Positions 25,353 through 36,995 of a stretch of DNA of 64,000 nucleotides are shown here, one piece after another; positions within the stretch are counted from its first letter, which is position 1, and every line of letters starts with the position of its first letter. This DNA comes from Lactuca virosa (Eukaryota; Streptophyta; Magnoliopsida; Asterales; Asteraceae). The DNA is taken from positions 148,342,766 to 148,406,765 of the forward strand of contig CAKMRJ010005523.1 of NCBI GenBank assembly GCA_928212115.1, given 5' to 3'. The notes beneath the pieces were generated by a model. The model did not search any database. It had not been told where the DNA came from and was given only the letters and a program-made list of their open reading frames with translations. A program made the translations under genes and the position numbers.

Positions 25353-26306
25353 AATTCAGTTACTTATCACAATTTATACAAATCATATTCATACGGGACT
25401 TGTGCTACGTATGGTTTACAAGCTTACTATTTGAAAGAGATGCAAAAACACAATCATGCCCTCATCTTAATCATTTATGATTATAACAACATATGTTTTT
25501 CTACTAATCATTCATTTTAATATTTTGTTGGTATTTTTATTGTCTTTACATGTTATTGTTATTTTTGTAGATATTAATCAAAGAAAAAGGAATGCTAGAA
25601 TTCTTTAGATTCCGTGTCTGCTCCTGCTCGTTACACAAGCTTGCGAGCCATTTGATTCAAAGAGAAGGAAGAGATTGTGACCAATTCAAGAAAATGGCTG
25701 ATATAGGGATGAATTTTGCAATTTTTTTTTTCATTTGAAGTGGTTTAATCATTGTTGAATATAATTATGTATAAATGTATCAAACTAGTCTTTGGGATAT
25801 TCTTTTATGAATATAAATATATAAATGTATAAACTCAATCTTTGAAAATTTTATTTTATGAATATAATTTTTAATGTGTTGATTTTTTTTTATTTGTTAG
25901 CATATTCATATATGATTAGTAATTTATTTTTATTCATTTATAAATGTTATCTCTAAATTATGATTTATTATTTAGGATTACAAACATATATTTTTATAAT
26001 TACAAATGTTTTATTCATATATGATTGAAATTATTTTGATGAATAATAAATTAGAAAAAAAAAAGGATTTTTTATTTGACAAAAAAAAATAATATAAATT
26101 ATCTTTAATATCCATTAATAAAAGAAATAAAAAAATTGGTTCATATTTTATTTTAGGTAGATAATCATTATCACTAAATTTTAGGAAATTAAGATTTGAA
26201 TTTAATTTGATTTTATTTAAAATAAATAAACAATTACTAATATACCCTTGGTCCAGAAGTGATCTCGCGTTCTCAACCTTTTAGGTGTTCTCATTTGATC
26301 ATTTCC

Positions 26307-26310
<4 letters not shown>

Positions 26311-26361
<51 letters not shown>
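26311..26361. repeat. (TA)n tract, right border of TA-flanked element 3
   Basis: About 25 TA units end the chain of TA-flanked elements. Confidence 0.93.
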
Positions 26362-26363
<2 letters not shown>

Positions 26364-26657
26364 TCAAAGGTATTATTTATTGTATACATTCACAAAAACA
26401 AATATGTGACTAAACAATTAATTAAGATGAAAATGTGACAAATTAAAAGAAAGTTATAATTTACTAAATGAAACAACTGTACTTTGTTGCCGACAAAATA
26501 GTAATTCTAATCTATTAATTTTTTTTTTTCTTCATAAAACTTGCAACAGTTTTACATAGACAAAGCAATGGAAAGAACTGAAACTTCTAACTTATCGCAT
26601 CACGATAATCGGTGAATAAGAAATTATACAAACAAAGGAGAAAAATCAAAATCAAAA

Positions 26658-26855
26658 TCAGACAGGACGCTTGCCAGGTTTATCAGCGGCTTTCAGAGTT
26701 TTATCGATGAGTTTACGAGCATGACGACTTCGGATCTCAACTCTAACACTGTTAGTCTTGTCCATCTTCACGTACACCTTCTTCGATTTCTTCCTTTTCA
26801 GTGCCTTCACCTTTGACTTTATCGACTCGATCAAATTCTCGAACTGATTCGTCAT
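26658..26855 (-). CDS. Small basic conserved plant protein, unknown function
   Basis: A single exon of 65 codons starts MTNQFENLIESIKSKVKALK and ends KPGKRPV. The product is lysine- and arginine-rich, with a predicted amphipathic N-terminal helix and a central strand-like section (VYVKMDKTNSVRVEIRSRHA). I believe similar short proteins occur across plants but cannot name the family or assign a role. Support for a real gene: a CATAAATAGC TATA-like box about 140 bp upstream, an A/T-poor transcript leader typical of plant 5' UTRs, a clean start with no other in-frame ATG, and a position outside all recognised transposons. It is the only likely intact host gene here. Alternatives are a relic or a captured exon. 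Confidence 0.65.
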   Translation of the reverse strand: MTNQFENLIESIKSKVKALKRKKSKKVYVKMDKTNSVRVEIRSRHARKLIDKTLKAADKPGKRPV

Positions 26856-26991
26856 CGTTAGATATAAATCAAATAGATCTATACATAGAAAATTAACATA
26901 TATACAGATTTGTTGAGAGCGAATGAAGAGGAGACTTTTAACAAACTGAGAAGTAGTAGAACGGTAGAACCTGAGTTTTCTCTAGTTGCAG

Positions 26992-27001
26992 CTATTTATG
27001 G
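26992..27001 (-). promoter_or_regulatory. TATA-like box of small gene
   Basis: The minus strand reads CCATAAATAGC about 140 bp before the start codon. A transcript leader of roughly 110 bp would follow. Confidence 0.45.
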
Positions 27002-27009
27002 AGTCTGTT

Positions 27010-27731
27010 GCGTAGCTGACATAATTTAGCTTCAGTTTTCAAAGTAATAAATACAAAAGTTTCTTTCAGGCCCTTGGACTAATGTAATGTATCATTTGAC
27101 ACTTCTTGCTTTTTTGGGGAATTTTTCAAAGGTAAAGAAAGCGATATGAGTTTGTTGTCACTTGGAGGGAGTTGAATACTATAAAATTAAAATTGCTATA
27201 TATTTGAATTAGGCTCTTAAGTCTTGAATATGTTTTCATTCATAAATAGTGCCCGTCGTTAGGGAAAATAAATATTTAAAATTGATTATCTAAAGTAGGG
27301 ATAGCTATATTATTTTTTTTCCTAGAGATGTAATTTGTAAATTTTCTATTAGTTATAAACTATTTTTGTAATTAATTTCAATATATGAACAATTTCGGTA
27401 AAAAAATCTACACATGAACGTTTTCGTAAATTACGGTGACAGTTTCAATAATTTATTTTCTACATAGAGACCAAACTTATCAACATACGAAAATTTTAAT
27501 GGACGGTTTCCAATAATAATAAAAATTGTACAAAGTCTTTTCACTAAATATAGAAACCATTTTTCTAATTAATTTCTTACACAAAGATCAAACCACTCCT
27601 TCCACCAAAACATCTGCCACCACCTTCACCACTGCCATCAACACATCCACCCAGCGACACCACCACCGTCACTACCATCACCACCACTGCCACGGCCACC
27701 GCTCCCAACCGCCATAATTATATATGAATAA
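27010..27731. other. Unique AT-rich DNA upstream of the small gene
   Basis: Nothing firm is seen. A CAC-rich patch at 27595-27715 gives a histidine-rich open frame of low complexity that I do not regard as a gene. The last five bases, AATAA, are the duplication of the next insertion. Confidence 0.5.
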
Positions 27732-27835
27732 TGTAACATCTAATTTTCCAGGTATTTGCTTTTAACCCTTGAGTTATGAATTGTTTGCAAGATGGGTCCC
27801 CAATGGCAATTTCGTGATTTTTAGGTGCAGCTTGT

Positions 27836-27920
27836 GTACGTTGGGCGTACACTTTGGTACGCTGGACGTACCTAGTCCCATATCAGTACGTTGCATGTAT
27901 GCTAGTACATAGGGCGTATG
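27836..27920 (+). promoter_or_regulatory. Palindromic word cluster upstream of LTR TATA
   Basis: GTACGTTGGGCGTAC (27836-27850) and GGTACGCTGGACGTACC (27856-27872) are followed by weaker copies to about 27920. TATTTAAG follows at 27960. The first word occurs exactly in the Gypsy LTR at 33890-33904 as well. Confidence 0.5.
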
Positions 27921-28919
27921 CGGTTTAGACCAAAACCCTAATATTTAGGGTTTGTGCACTATTTAAGCACCATTATAGCCCCAAGACCTTTCCCTTTATC
28001 AGCCTCCACCCCAAGATCGACCCTCCTTGCAAACCCTAGTCTATTTTGAGCATTTTGAGCTTTTGGAGTGAGTTGTGAGCTTTCTTGTTTGTGAAGAAGG
28101 ATCTTCAAGGAGCAGGCTTTGCTCTCAAGACTTTGGATCCAACATCTTCTCTTCATTGTGCACTATTTGGAGGTATAAAACTCCAAACTTGGCTCATTTT
28201 GTTCTAGATCTTGGTTAAGCTTATATTTTCTTCTCTTTTGTCCCAAAATCTAGGTCTTTGTGAGTATGAGGTACTCCAAAACCTTTAAGCCGCCCTTTTA
28301 TACATTTCAGGGCATTTTAAGTCATAAAAATGTAAGGTTGGATCTTGGTTTGTCCTCATGCAAGATTTATGGTGTAAAAAAGGTATGATCAAGTTAGGTT
28401 TTTAGTGTTGGGCTCTGCGTACGCCGAGCGTACGAGGTCAATTGCCCGATCTCGATCAAGGCTCGAGTACCCCCCGCGTACGAGGCCTAAGCTGACTCGG
28501 CTGAATTGACTCGGCTGGGTTGGCTTGCTGACTTTGACCTTTGACCAGAGTTTTAACCAAGTTGACCTAGGGGTATTTTGGGTGTTTGAGCTTTTAATTA
28601 AAGATTAGGTTCTTGGTTTTGGTTAGGTGATCGTTGAGCTGATTTTTAGAGCGGATTTTTATTCAGTTTGCATTCCGACTAAGAGGTGAGTTTTCCTCAC
28701 TGTGCTTGTAGGTCGAATGCACCAATGTTGGCCCACTAGATTATGTATCATGGTATATAGGATGTCATTATGTTGTAGTATTCTGTAGATTTATCTGTTT
28801 GTCTGCTGACTGGTCTTATGTTCATCTGTTGCTAGATATGTGTTAAATGCAATGTATATCTCGACATGATATGATGGGGTCGAGACTTTACTGCTTTGTG
28901 CTGGCATTCCAACTGAAAT

Positions 28920-29060
28920 GTTGTGGGTCGGGGGTAATCCAACCGCGAGGTTGTGGACCCAATATGTATTGGCAATCCAACCGAAAGGTTGTGGGCCGGT
29001 GTATTTCAACCGAAAGGTTGTCGACCGAGGGTAATCCAACCTGGAGGTTGTGGACCCGTG
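28920..29060 (+). repeat. Short tandem repeat in LTR (GGTTGTGGACC type)
   Basis: Units of about 30-35 bp with AATCCAACCGNNAGGTTGTGG recur four to five times. They lie between the donor-like and acceptor-like sites of the LTR. Confidence 0.8.
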
Positions 29061-29739
29061 ATTTGTCTGGTTATATGTTTGTGTGGTGGTACTTTAGGGG
29101 AACTATCCAAGCTTTGGCTTAAAGTTTTACTTTATGGTTTCAGGTACTTCCGAGGATAGTAGGAAGGCGAAGGCATGATCATACACAGCTTCCTATTTTT
29201 ATGTCTTCGGGTCTTAGGAAAACTTTGATTTAAAATAATGCTTTGGAAACAATGACTCTTTTTGTAAACCATATTGATTCATGGTTGGTTTTGAAAATTC
29301 TAAATTTATGGTGATTTTTTTAGTGTTACACTTAGGGTCTTATTAAGCTCAAATCTGAAATTTGGACGTAGAGTCTTGAGGCATTTAGACCTTATTATAA
29401 GTGTTCTTATAGGGCGCGTACGTTGCACATAGTACACCTCAGCCGCGATCTGTTCCAGTATCGGTTGAGTACGCGGGGCGTACCAGTTGGTACGCAGGAC
29501 GTACGACCCAGTTCCATCTCTTGGTCATTTTGAGCCTTGAATCGTTGGGATTTGCTTGTTGGGATTGGACTATAGACTTTCATGGTAATGGATCACTTTT
29601 GAATTTGGGCCCATGTTGGACTTTGGATGATCTTTCAGGTTGGGCCTAGGATTTTGTTTGGGCTTAAATGAAAAGGATAAAATGACCCTTTTACCTTAGA
29701 TATTAGACAAATAAAGTAGAGTTTCAGTTATGGGTTATC

Positions 29740-29990
29740 TCCCAATTATTAATCGGGGCTTTATTTTTTTAGTCAGAGCGGGATTTTTCTGGTCCTTGAA
29801 TTTGTATGAAAGACTAGGATCTGGCCTTGTGATAATTATATGAAAGACCAGGATCTTGCCCCTTGAATTTGTATGAAAGACCAGGATCTGGCCCCTAGCA
29901 GTTATATGAAAGATCAGGATCTGGCCCTCAGCACTTGTATGCAAGACTGAGATTTGGCCCTCGACACTGAACGGAAAGACCATCGTTTGG
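29740..29990 (+). repeat. Tandem repeat in second part of composite LTR
   Basis: About six units of roughly 35 bp contain GAAAGACCAGGATCTGGCCC. The array stands about 75 bp before an acceptor-like core. Confidence 0.85.
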
Positions 29991-30323
29991 CATATAGCAG
30001 GAAATGATTATATGACTATGATTATGCCCATAACATTTATTTTTTATATGTGATATGTGGTACTTTGGGCGAACTCACTAAGATTTATGCTTACAGTTTA
30101 TGTTTATGGTTTCAAGTACTTCCATTTCAAAAAGGAAGGGCCCGACGTGATAACACAGCATCCTCCCCTCATGATTTCCGCATTTGATATATTTGTACGC
30201 TGATGTTTTGGGTATTAGGACTTGGTGTTGATTCTGAACAATTAATGAATGATTTGATAAGCTTTTTAAAAGAAAATTTTATTACTATTTTGGGTCGTTA
30301 CAAATAATCACTTGTAAATACTC

Positions 30324-30440
<117 letters not shown>

Positions 30441-32020
30441 AGACTTAGGTTCATGTATTCTAACTATCTATTGTGTGGATGTGGAAATAAAAATATAGAT
30501 TAATCATTTCAAAACTGGGAATAAGGGTAAAAAGTAATATTACCTATTAATTATGTTAATTAATCAAATTAAAGGGATATCCCCTTTTATTCACGTTACC
30601 ATCTCTATAACCCTACCCCCTTAAATCACATATCAGTTTATTCATCCCTCCGTCGGTACCTTCTCTCCATCGATGTTTTCCACCTCTTGCTCTCTAAATC
30701 CCTAATTCTCGATTTCTCTACTCCGATAGGAAAATCCCATGTAACCCACAAACCCTTCACGGGGCATCCCCGGTTGAAAAAAAGGAGTCGTAATACAGCA
30801 GAATACAAGAAGTCTCGTTGGCACTTCTATCAAAAAACCCTAATGTCGCCACCATTGTTGTCAAGCGACCACCCTCCTTTGTCGGTCTTCATTTTCTCAG
30901 GTAAAAGAGTAGAAATCATTATCCAATCTCACATCTTAATCTTAAATAAGAAGTCTGTGTCTTCTGTAATATTTTTATTCAAAACGATTTTATTTTTTCT
31001 TCGTGACTTCAAGTCACTTAGCTTTCCAATAAATTTGATTGTTTTTTATTGTTTCTTTTCTTTACTCCACATCAGGTCAAGTTTATTCATTTTCCTCAAC
31101 TTACATAAAAAAAAGGAATTATGGTTTTACTATGGTGGAATAAGCACCCCATGTGTTTGATGTAATGTCCTAGAGAAGGTTTCTAAGCAAGTCTTCAACT
31201 TGTAAGTTATTAACTTCTATAGTTTATGATAATTACTAGTTTATAACCCATGGGAACCATGGTTACAAAATTAATTAAATTTTCATAGTAAAAACTTAAA
31301 ATTATTAATCAATTATTTTAAATAAACTATTATAAATAAATTATTAATTAAGAGATATTTTTTTAGTTATATAAAATTATAATCGTTGATTTAAATAAAT
31401 ACGTAAAATTATATCACTTTATATTCTGTATTAATTTTATTTTAATTTTTGTTCAAATGTTATTAATTTAATGTAATTAGAGTGGATAATTTAAATTTTG
31501 AAATTTAAAATAGATGATCAATAGGTTGACAAGTGACATGAGATTAATTAGGATGCCTAAAAAGGTGACACATTGCAAAATGAGAATAAAACTATTCTTT
31601 TATTAGAATAAGAAGTATTTGAAATAATTATTTGTTATTTGAAAAATACATTTTAATTCTTAATCCTTTAAAAAAAGGGCATGGAAAGAAAAAATAAATA
31701 AAAAGTCAGTTAGATGCATTTGTGATGGAGCTAAAAGCGTGCACCTAGAGGATCAAACGTAGCTCCTTTTCATCACTCTTACTTCCAATTTTCATAAGAC
31801 AAAATTGCAAGAATAGTCCCTGTGTTATGTCAAAACTAGCAATTTTGGTCCAAAATGGGTTTGGCTCGCAAGGATGGTCTAATAGTTTCATTTTGTTGCG
31901 AGTTTAGTACAATTTTCTATGAATTTTTTTATAATGAAGGTTTGCCCTTTATTATTTTATTTTCCATTTTTCTTTTATTACAACAATTAAAAAACAATTA
32001 AAAATAAAACAAAAATAAAA

Positions 32021-32117
<97 letters not shown>
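32021..32117. repeat. (CT)n microsatellite
   Basis: About 48 CT units stand at the inner edge of the left MULE arm. The right arm has only a short GA stretch (about 41647-41667), so the array expanded after insertion. Confidence 0.96.
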
Positions 32118-32119
<2 letters not shown>

Positions 32120-32607
32120 ATTGATGAACATTGAACATATATTTTTTCCATTTACATTTACATTCTTTCTTTTTTATGGAATCAAACAAAAAACACCATT
32201 ACTTTTTTTTTCAAACAAAAACAATATATAATTATATTGTGGTTTAAAAATGGATTTGTCCCTTGTTTATTTTTTGCTTAACAGATATGGAGAAAATGAG
32301 AGAAGATCGGCAAAGATGAAGATGAAGGTATCCCAAAATAAAATCGAACCTAAATCTGTTCAATCGAACCTACATCCTCAAACCTTCTTCCTGTTCCTCT
32401 CTTACCTCCGGAAATCACCGTCATTCTCGTTGGAATGTCGAACCAAAAATATGTCATCGTGTGTGATGGTGGTCGAAACCCTCGCTAGAAGACATGGTCG
32501 AACCACAAATCCTCCATCCCAAATGACAAAAGTGATAGTGGTCGAAACCCTAAGTCGCTACCTTTCTCCGAGAACGACGATATCCTTCTTCTCCGGCTCA
32601 AACGATC

Positions 32608-34715
32608 TGTACCATCCATAAAATTTGAGCCAATTTAAAACTTTTAAATCATATAAAACCATTCAGTTATTACAATTTGTTTTCCAAAATAGTTTAAATA
32701 TCAGAGCTCCCAGAAATCATAAACATAAATCGAGGAAGTGTATGGTCACGCCTACGCCTTCCCGCGGTCATCTGCTGAACCTGAAACAATAAACTGAAAC
32801 TGTAAGCGCGAAAGCTTAATGAGTTACCCCCAAAATACCAACCTCATACAACCATAACATATCATATAACAAACACAGAACAACCATGCATCTCGAGTTT
32901 ACAGTGTGACTGGTCCGCCCGCACCGGGCCTTCAGTCCACCTGGTCCACTCTCTGAGTCTACAGTCTGACTGGACCGCCCGTACCGGGCCTTCAGTCTAT
33001 CTGGTCCACTCTCCGAGCCTCGGCACGTCTGGTCCGCCCTCTCGGGGCCTTCGGCCTATCCGGACTGCTCGTCGGGCCTTCGGCCTGACTATGTGCCCTC
33101 CTGGGTTGCAGTCTATTTGATCCGCCCTAGGTATGTTGGCCTACAGCACAAAGCAGGACCCGCCTCAACCCAACCCCCATACCAATCAAACAATCATGTA
33201 CACATAAATATCATACGCTAGCATGTATATAACAGATAATCATATCGATCTAACAGATCACTAACACACCAACCATCCTATAACCAGGATACCGACCTAA
33301 CCGGTCACTAACATAACATCATCCTATATACTAGGATACCGACCTAAACCAGGTCACTAGCATAATACCATCCTAACTACCAGGATGCAGATCTAACAAA
33401 TCAATAAACATATCAAGCAAATACCCGGATACAAATCCGATAAAGGGCCGGCCTTGGTGCCTTAGACCCTGTTGATATAGTGAGGATAACTCACCTTGCA
33501 AAGCCGATCTGAAATGAAGAATCAAACTCCTGAATCACCGACTCGCCAAAAATCCCGAGCTATCCAAAATAGCGAGCAATAAGTCAAAAATAGGAATATT
33601 AATCTTGACCAAGAATCCCACAAATAATATTAGTCCAATTTGCCTTTTCTCTCATTTGGGGCCAAGGCCCAATACCAATCCATGATCTACAAGTCCATAT
33701 ATTTGAGGCCGAATATTGGCCCAATTTACCAAATTGGGCCCAACTTCCTAAATGGGCCCAAATCCAAGATCCACTATCAAGACTTGGCCCAAAACACCAT
33801 ATCCATAAAGTCTAGCAAAGGCCCAAGCCCAACTAGTCCATGAACAGCCCAACACCCAAAGCCCAAATCACAAAAAGCCCACAGAAGGCGTACGTTGGGC
33901 GTACCCCAAGGCTACGCGGGGCGTACGTGAGTTTTGCCAAAACTCTAATAAGTGCTTAATGGCTTAAGCACTTAAGCCCAAACCTCAGATCCAGTGACCA
34001 AATGTGCCTAGGACTCATAAAGTCTCGAACTTTAACACTTTGGAAGTCTAGAAAGCTCTTAATCTAAGGTCTTAATTCATTAAGAATTTCCTACTACATG
34101 CATGGGACATCTTAAGCCATTGGGACCTCATTTTTAACACTCAAAACCCCTTCAAGAGTCTGAAAGGACAGCTCATCTCGTCCAAATCATCACATGCACC
34201 ATTTTGGGACTTTTGGGATAAGAAATGGTTCCATAATGCTAGAAAGGCTAGATCTTTGACCTACAAGCATAAAGTTTGAAGCTTTTTACCTTCTGGAGCT
34301 TTTATGGCACAACACAACTTCAGATCTACAAGCCAATCTCCTTCTTCAACTATTTGTTGCAATGGCTTCACCTTCAAGAGCTCAAAATACCACCAACTCA
34401 CTCTCACACACAAGATCTAGGGTTTAGGGGCGTTTCTGGAAGATGGAGGTTGATAAGGAGGAGAAAAAATGAGCCATAAGGATGTTTATATAGCCCCCAA
34501 CCCGAGATATTAGGGTTTCCTTCTATTATGAGTATGCCCAGCATACACAAGTGTACGCCCTGCATACTAGGGCGCGCCCTACTACGCTCAGTGTATCCTT
34601 ATGTATGCGCATCGTACTCCTCCTAGCCCCAAAATTACAATTTAGCCCTTAGGCTCTTCATGGCTTTACCCTGCCATCCCCAGGGACTACAAATGACAAA
34701 ACTTGGGATGTTACA
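32608..34715 (-). repeat. 3' LTR of gag-only Gypsy element
   Basis: On the minus strand it runs TGTAACATCCC to GGTACA (mutated from GTTACA). TATA (CTATATAAA) lies at 34493-34485. A donor-like AAG|GTGAGT lies at 33495/33494 and an acceptor-like TTATTGTTTCAG ends at 32781. Between them is a GC-rich repeat region (32900-33130) with units related to GGACCGCCCNNACCGGGCC. Confidence 0.9.
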
Positions 34716-34729
34716 ATTCTCCCCCACTT
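34716..34729 (-). other. Polypurine tract of gag-only Gypsy element
   Basis: The minus strand reads AAGTGGGGGAGAAT directly before the 3' LTR. Confidence 0.85.
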
Positions 34730-36990
34730 AAATTCGATTTCGTCCTCGAAATCATTCCTTACCATCCCTGGTAACCCAACATCTTGAGGGGCACCTCCAC
34801 AACCATGACATCCGATGACTTTCGAAGGAGACTAAACCCAATGGGAATCTCTCATCCCTGAGAAGACGATTCCAAAATCCCATGCGACACACAATCCTTC
34901 ACCACCTAAAATCCGCCATCTGGAAACCTGGATTCGGTCCGACTCCCTGGCCGACCACTCATACAATCCGTCGCTATCTTCCTTCCCATTACTAATAACA
35001 GATTATTCAGCCCTGGGAACCTGAAGTTCCTACCTTAAATAGAGTCATGGGTCATATTTTGCTGAATCCCTTCCCCTTATGACTCACCGTTGGCCTGCAC
35101 CGGGTATCTTGGCCTACTGCATAGAGCAGGACCGCCTCAGCCCGATCAAGCACTTCATGCCATCTAATAGATCATCAGAAAAAAAAAGATGTCCACTTAA
35201 TACCGACGAAATATTACCATGTCATTCCTTGCCATCCAACACTTCCATAGAATACAGTCCCGCAAGCGATTACCACCAATAACATACCTACCACTACCGG
35301 CCCACCAATACGACACTCATAACTAGTCCATATCACCCATTCGGGTTGGAATACCAGTATGACAAGTCAATTCAACCATTAAGTTGAAATTCTCAGGGTT
35401 TGTTGGCCTACCGCCTCAACCCTACCGCTCCCCTTGAGCCTCCGTGCCTACGCCTTTCAGTCGGCTCACACCGGGTATCTTGGCCTACTGCATAGAGCAG
35501 GACCGCCTCAACCCTAGCCACATGCAATGTGTCCATAGACGATCAGGAGAAAAATCTAACCCGAACGCGCTCCTACAAAATACATAATCAACACAATATA
35601 TATGCCCACAGCCTATGACTGGAATACCCTTACATGGTCCACATCATAGGTCTAGATTGCCTTTGAGCCCACAACATGAGTCTGGTATGCCTTCTCCGGC
35701 CCTCAGCTCATGACTGGAATACTCCCGATAACCCATCGACATCGCCTTCGACACTTCAGATGTCCAACACTCCGTCCTGGAGGTACTGATCTCCTCCATT
35801 ACCCAAGAAAACCTAATCAATGTCCTTTATAACTCCAGCAAGCATCACATTGCTGAAACCTCACCTTATGCTATCCACTTGCAGAACAAGTTTCTACCCC
35901 GTAACACAACCTAATCATGTAACTAACAAAACCCATGCAAAGTCTTCAGCATACTCCATCAACATTTTCAATACTTGGGGACAGACCTACTGATTGCTAT
36001 AACATAGCAGCATACTCAATACCTGCACATAGATCTACAAACACACGCGCGCACAGTGTCTTCAGCATGACTGGACCGCCTCACCAGGCCTTTAGTCTAC
36101 CTAGACCACTCTCGGAACCTTCAGCATGTCTGGACCGCCTCTCTGGGCCTTCAGCCTGTCTGGACCGTTCCCCGAGCCTTCGGCCTGGCTGGTACGCCCC
36201 ACCGGCCTTCATTCTATCCGGACCGCTCTAATCTGTTGATCATCTCCCTGAACCACCATCCTGATGATCTCTCTCATGCAGACTGTTCTCACCCACTTGG
36301 GGTTCCGAACTCCTGATCCATTCCATGGACTCTAACCCCGGCCTAACCCTAGGCCTCGTGTCAATCACCCACTTTCTCGGAAAACCGTGGTCTGTTTCCT
36401 GGCCCACGTATTTACCACATGCGCTAAATAGCCCGCACACTCATGCTGAATGCACTATCGAACCCTGGCAACCAACAGAACCCTCAATGGCTGATGTTCC
36501 ATCTGAGAATTCCCAATTCTCCCCCACTTGGGACACTAACTACTACATATTGACGGCGATATCAAAATACAACTCAACCGTCCCTACTAGGCATTATCAC
36601 CCTTAACTATGGAACGATTAACCCTGGAGTGTACAAACTCCGTAGCACAATCCTCCCGACATGGATCAACCGAACTTCCAAGAAACCGAATCCCAGCTGA
36701 ACACTTATGCATCTTCGATTCACAGCTACGGGTCCTGGAATGGTGATTCTATACCCTTACTCCTATTCTCCAACACCCCTAGATACTAACCGTCTACGAC
36801 TCCTTGATACTAAACTCCCCTGACCCTACTATATTCTAGTGACTCAAGCAGGAATAGGTGGAAAATTCAAAATATAATCATAAACAGCAAGATTAGAGAT
36901 GGAAACGTACCCCCTGCCGCATCTGGCGCTGTCCTGACCTCCTCTGTCGTAAGCTGGAGCACACGTCCCTGAGTCCTTGCAAGCTCTGCT
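34730..36990 (-). other. Non-coding interior in place of pol
   Basis: No retroelement enzyme motif is seen. The region repeats pieces that resemble its own LTR: a GGGTATCTTGGCCTACTGCA block at about 35104 and 35472 (compare 33127 in the LTR), and GGACCGCC/GGGCCTTCAG units at 36070-36230. Confidence 0.6.
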
Positions 36991-36995
36991 CTACC

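Larger units (their letters stand above)
20025..26310. mobile_element. TA-flanked TIR element 3 carrying gene fragments
   Basis: Inverted termini TCAAATGAGAACACCTAAAA and GGTTGAGAACG lie at about 20033-20066 and, reversed, at about 26265-26300. (TA)n lies on both sides. After removing the nested solo LTR (20502-24164 plus one GGCAC) the element is about 2.6 kb. It contains four exons of a phytyl ester synthase-like gene and an unidentified 5' portion resembling a leader exon and intron. The two ends are related in layout to the other TA-flanked elements but differ in sequence. Gene capture is typical of MULE-type elements, so it may be Pack-MULE-like (inference). Confidence 0.75.
27732..30302 (+). 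mobile_element. Composite solo LTR of a Gypsy element, TSD AATAA
   Basis: It begins TGTAACATC and ends GGGTCGTTACA, with AATAA on both sides (27727-27731 and 30303-30307). No internal domain is present. The first part (to about 29330) has GTACGTTGGGCGTAC words (27836-27872), a TATA (TATTTAAG, 27960-27967), donor-like GAG|GTGAGT at 28686, a tandem repeat and the acceptor-like TTTATGGTTTCAG ending at 29143. The second part repeats this order with a different tandem repeat and a second acceptor-like core (30064-30120). It looks like two related LTRs fused by recombination. Confidence 0.8.

Noticed and set aside
27526..27717. Histidine-rich open frame of 63 codons
   Set aside because: Arises from a CAC/CCA-rich patch; no homology recognised and no promoter or partner seen.
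31998..32189. Arg-Glu repeat protein
   Set aside because: Translation of the (CT)n microsatellite.
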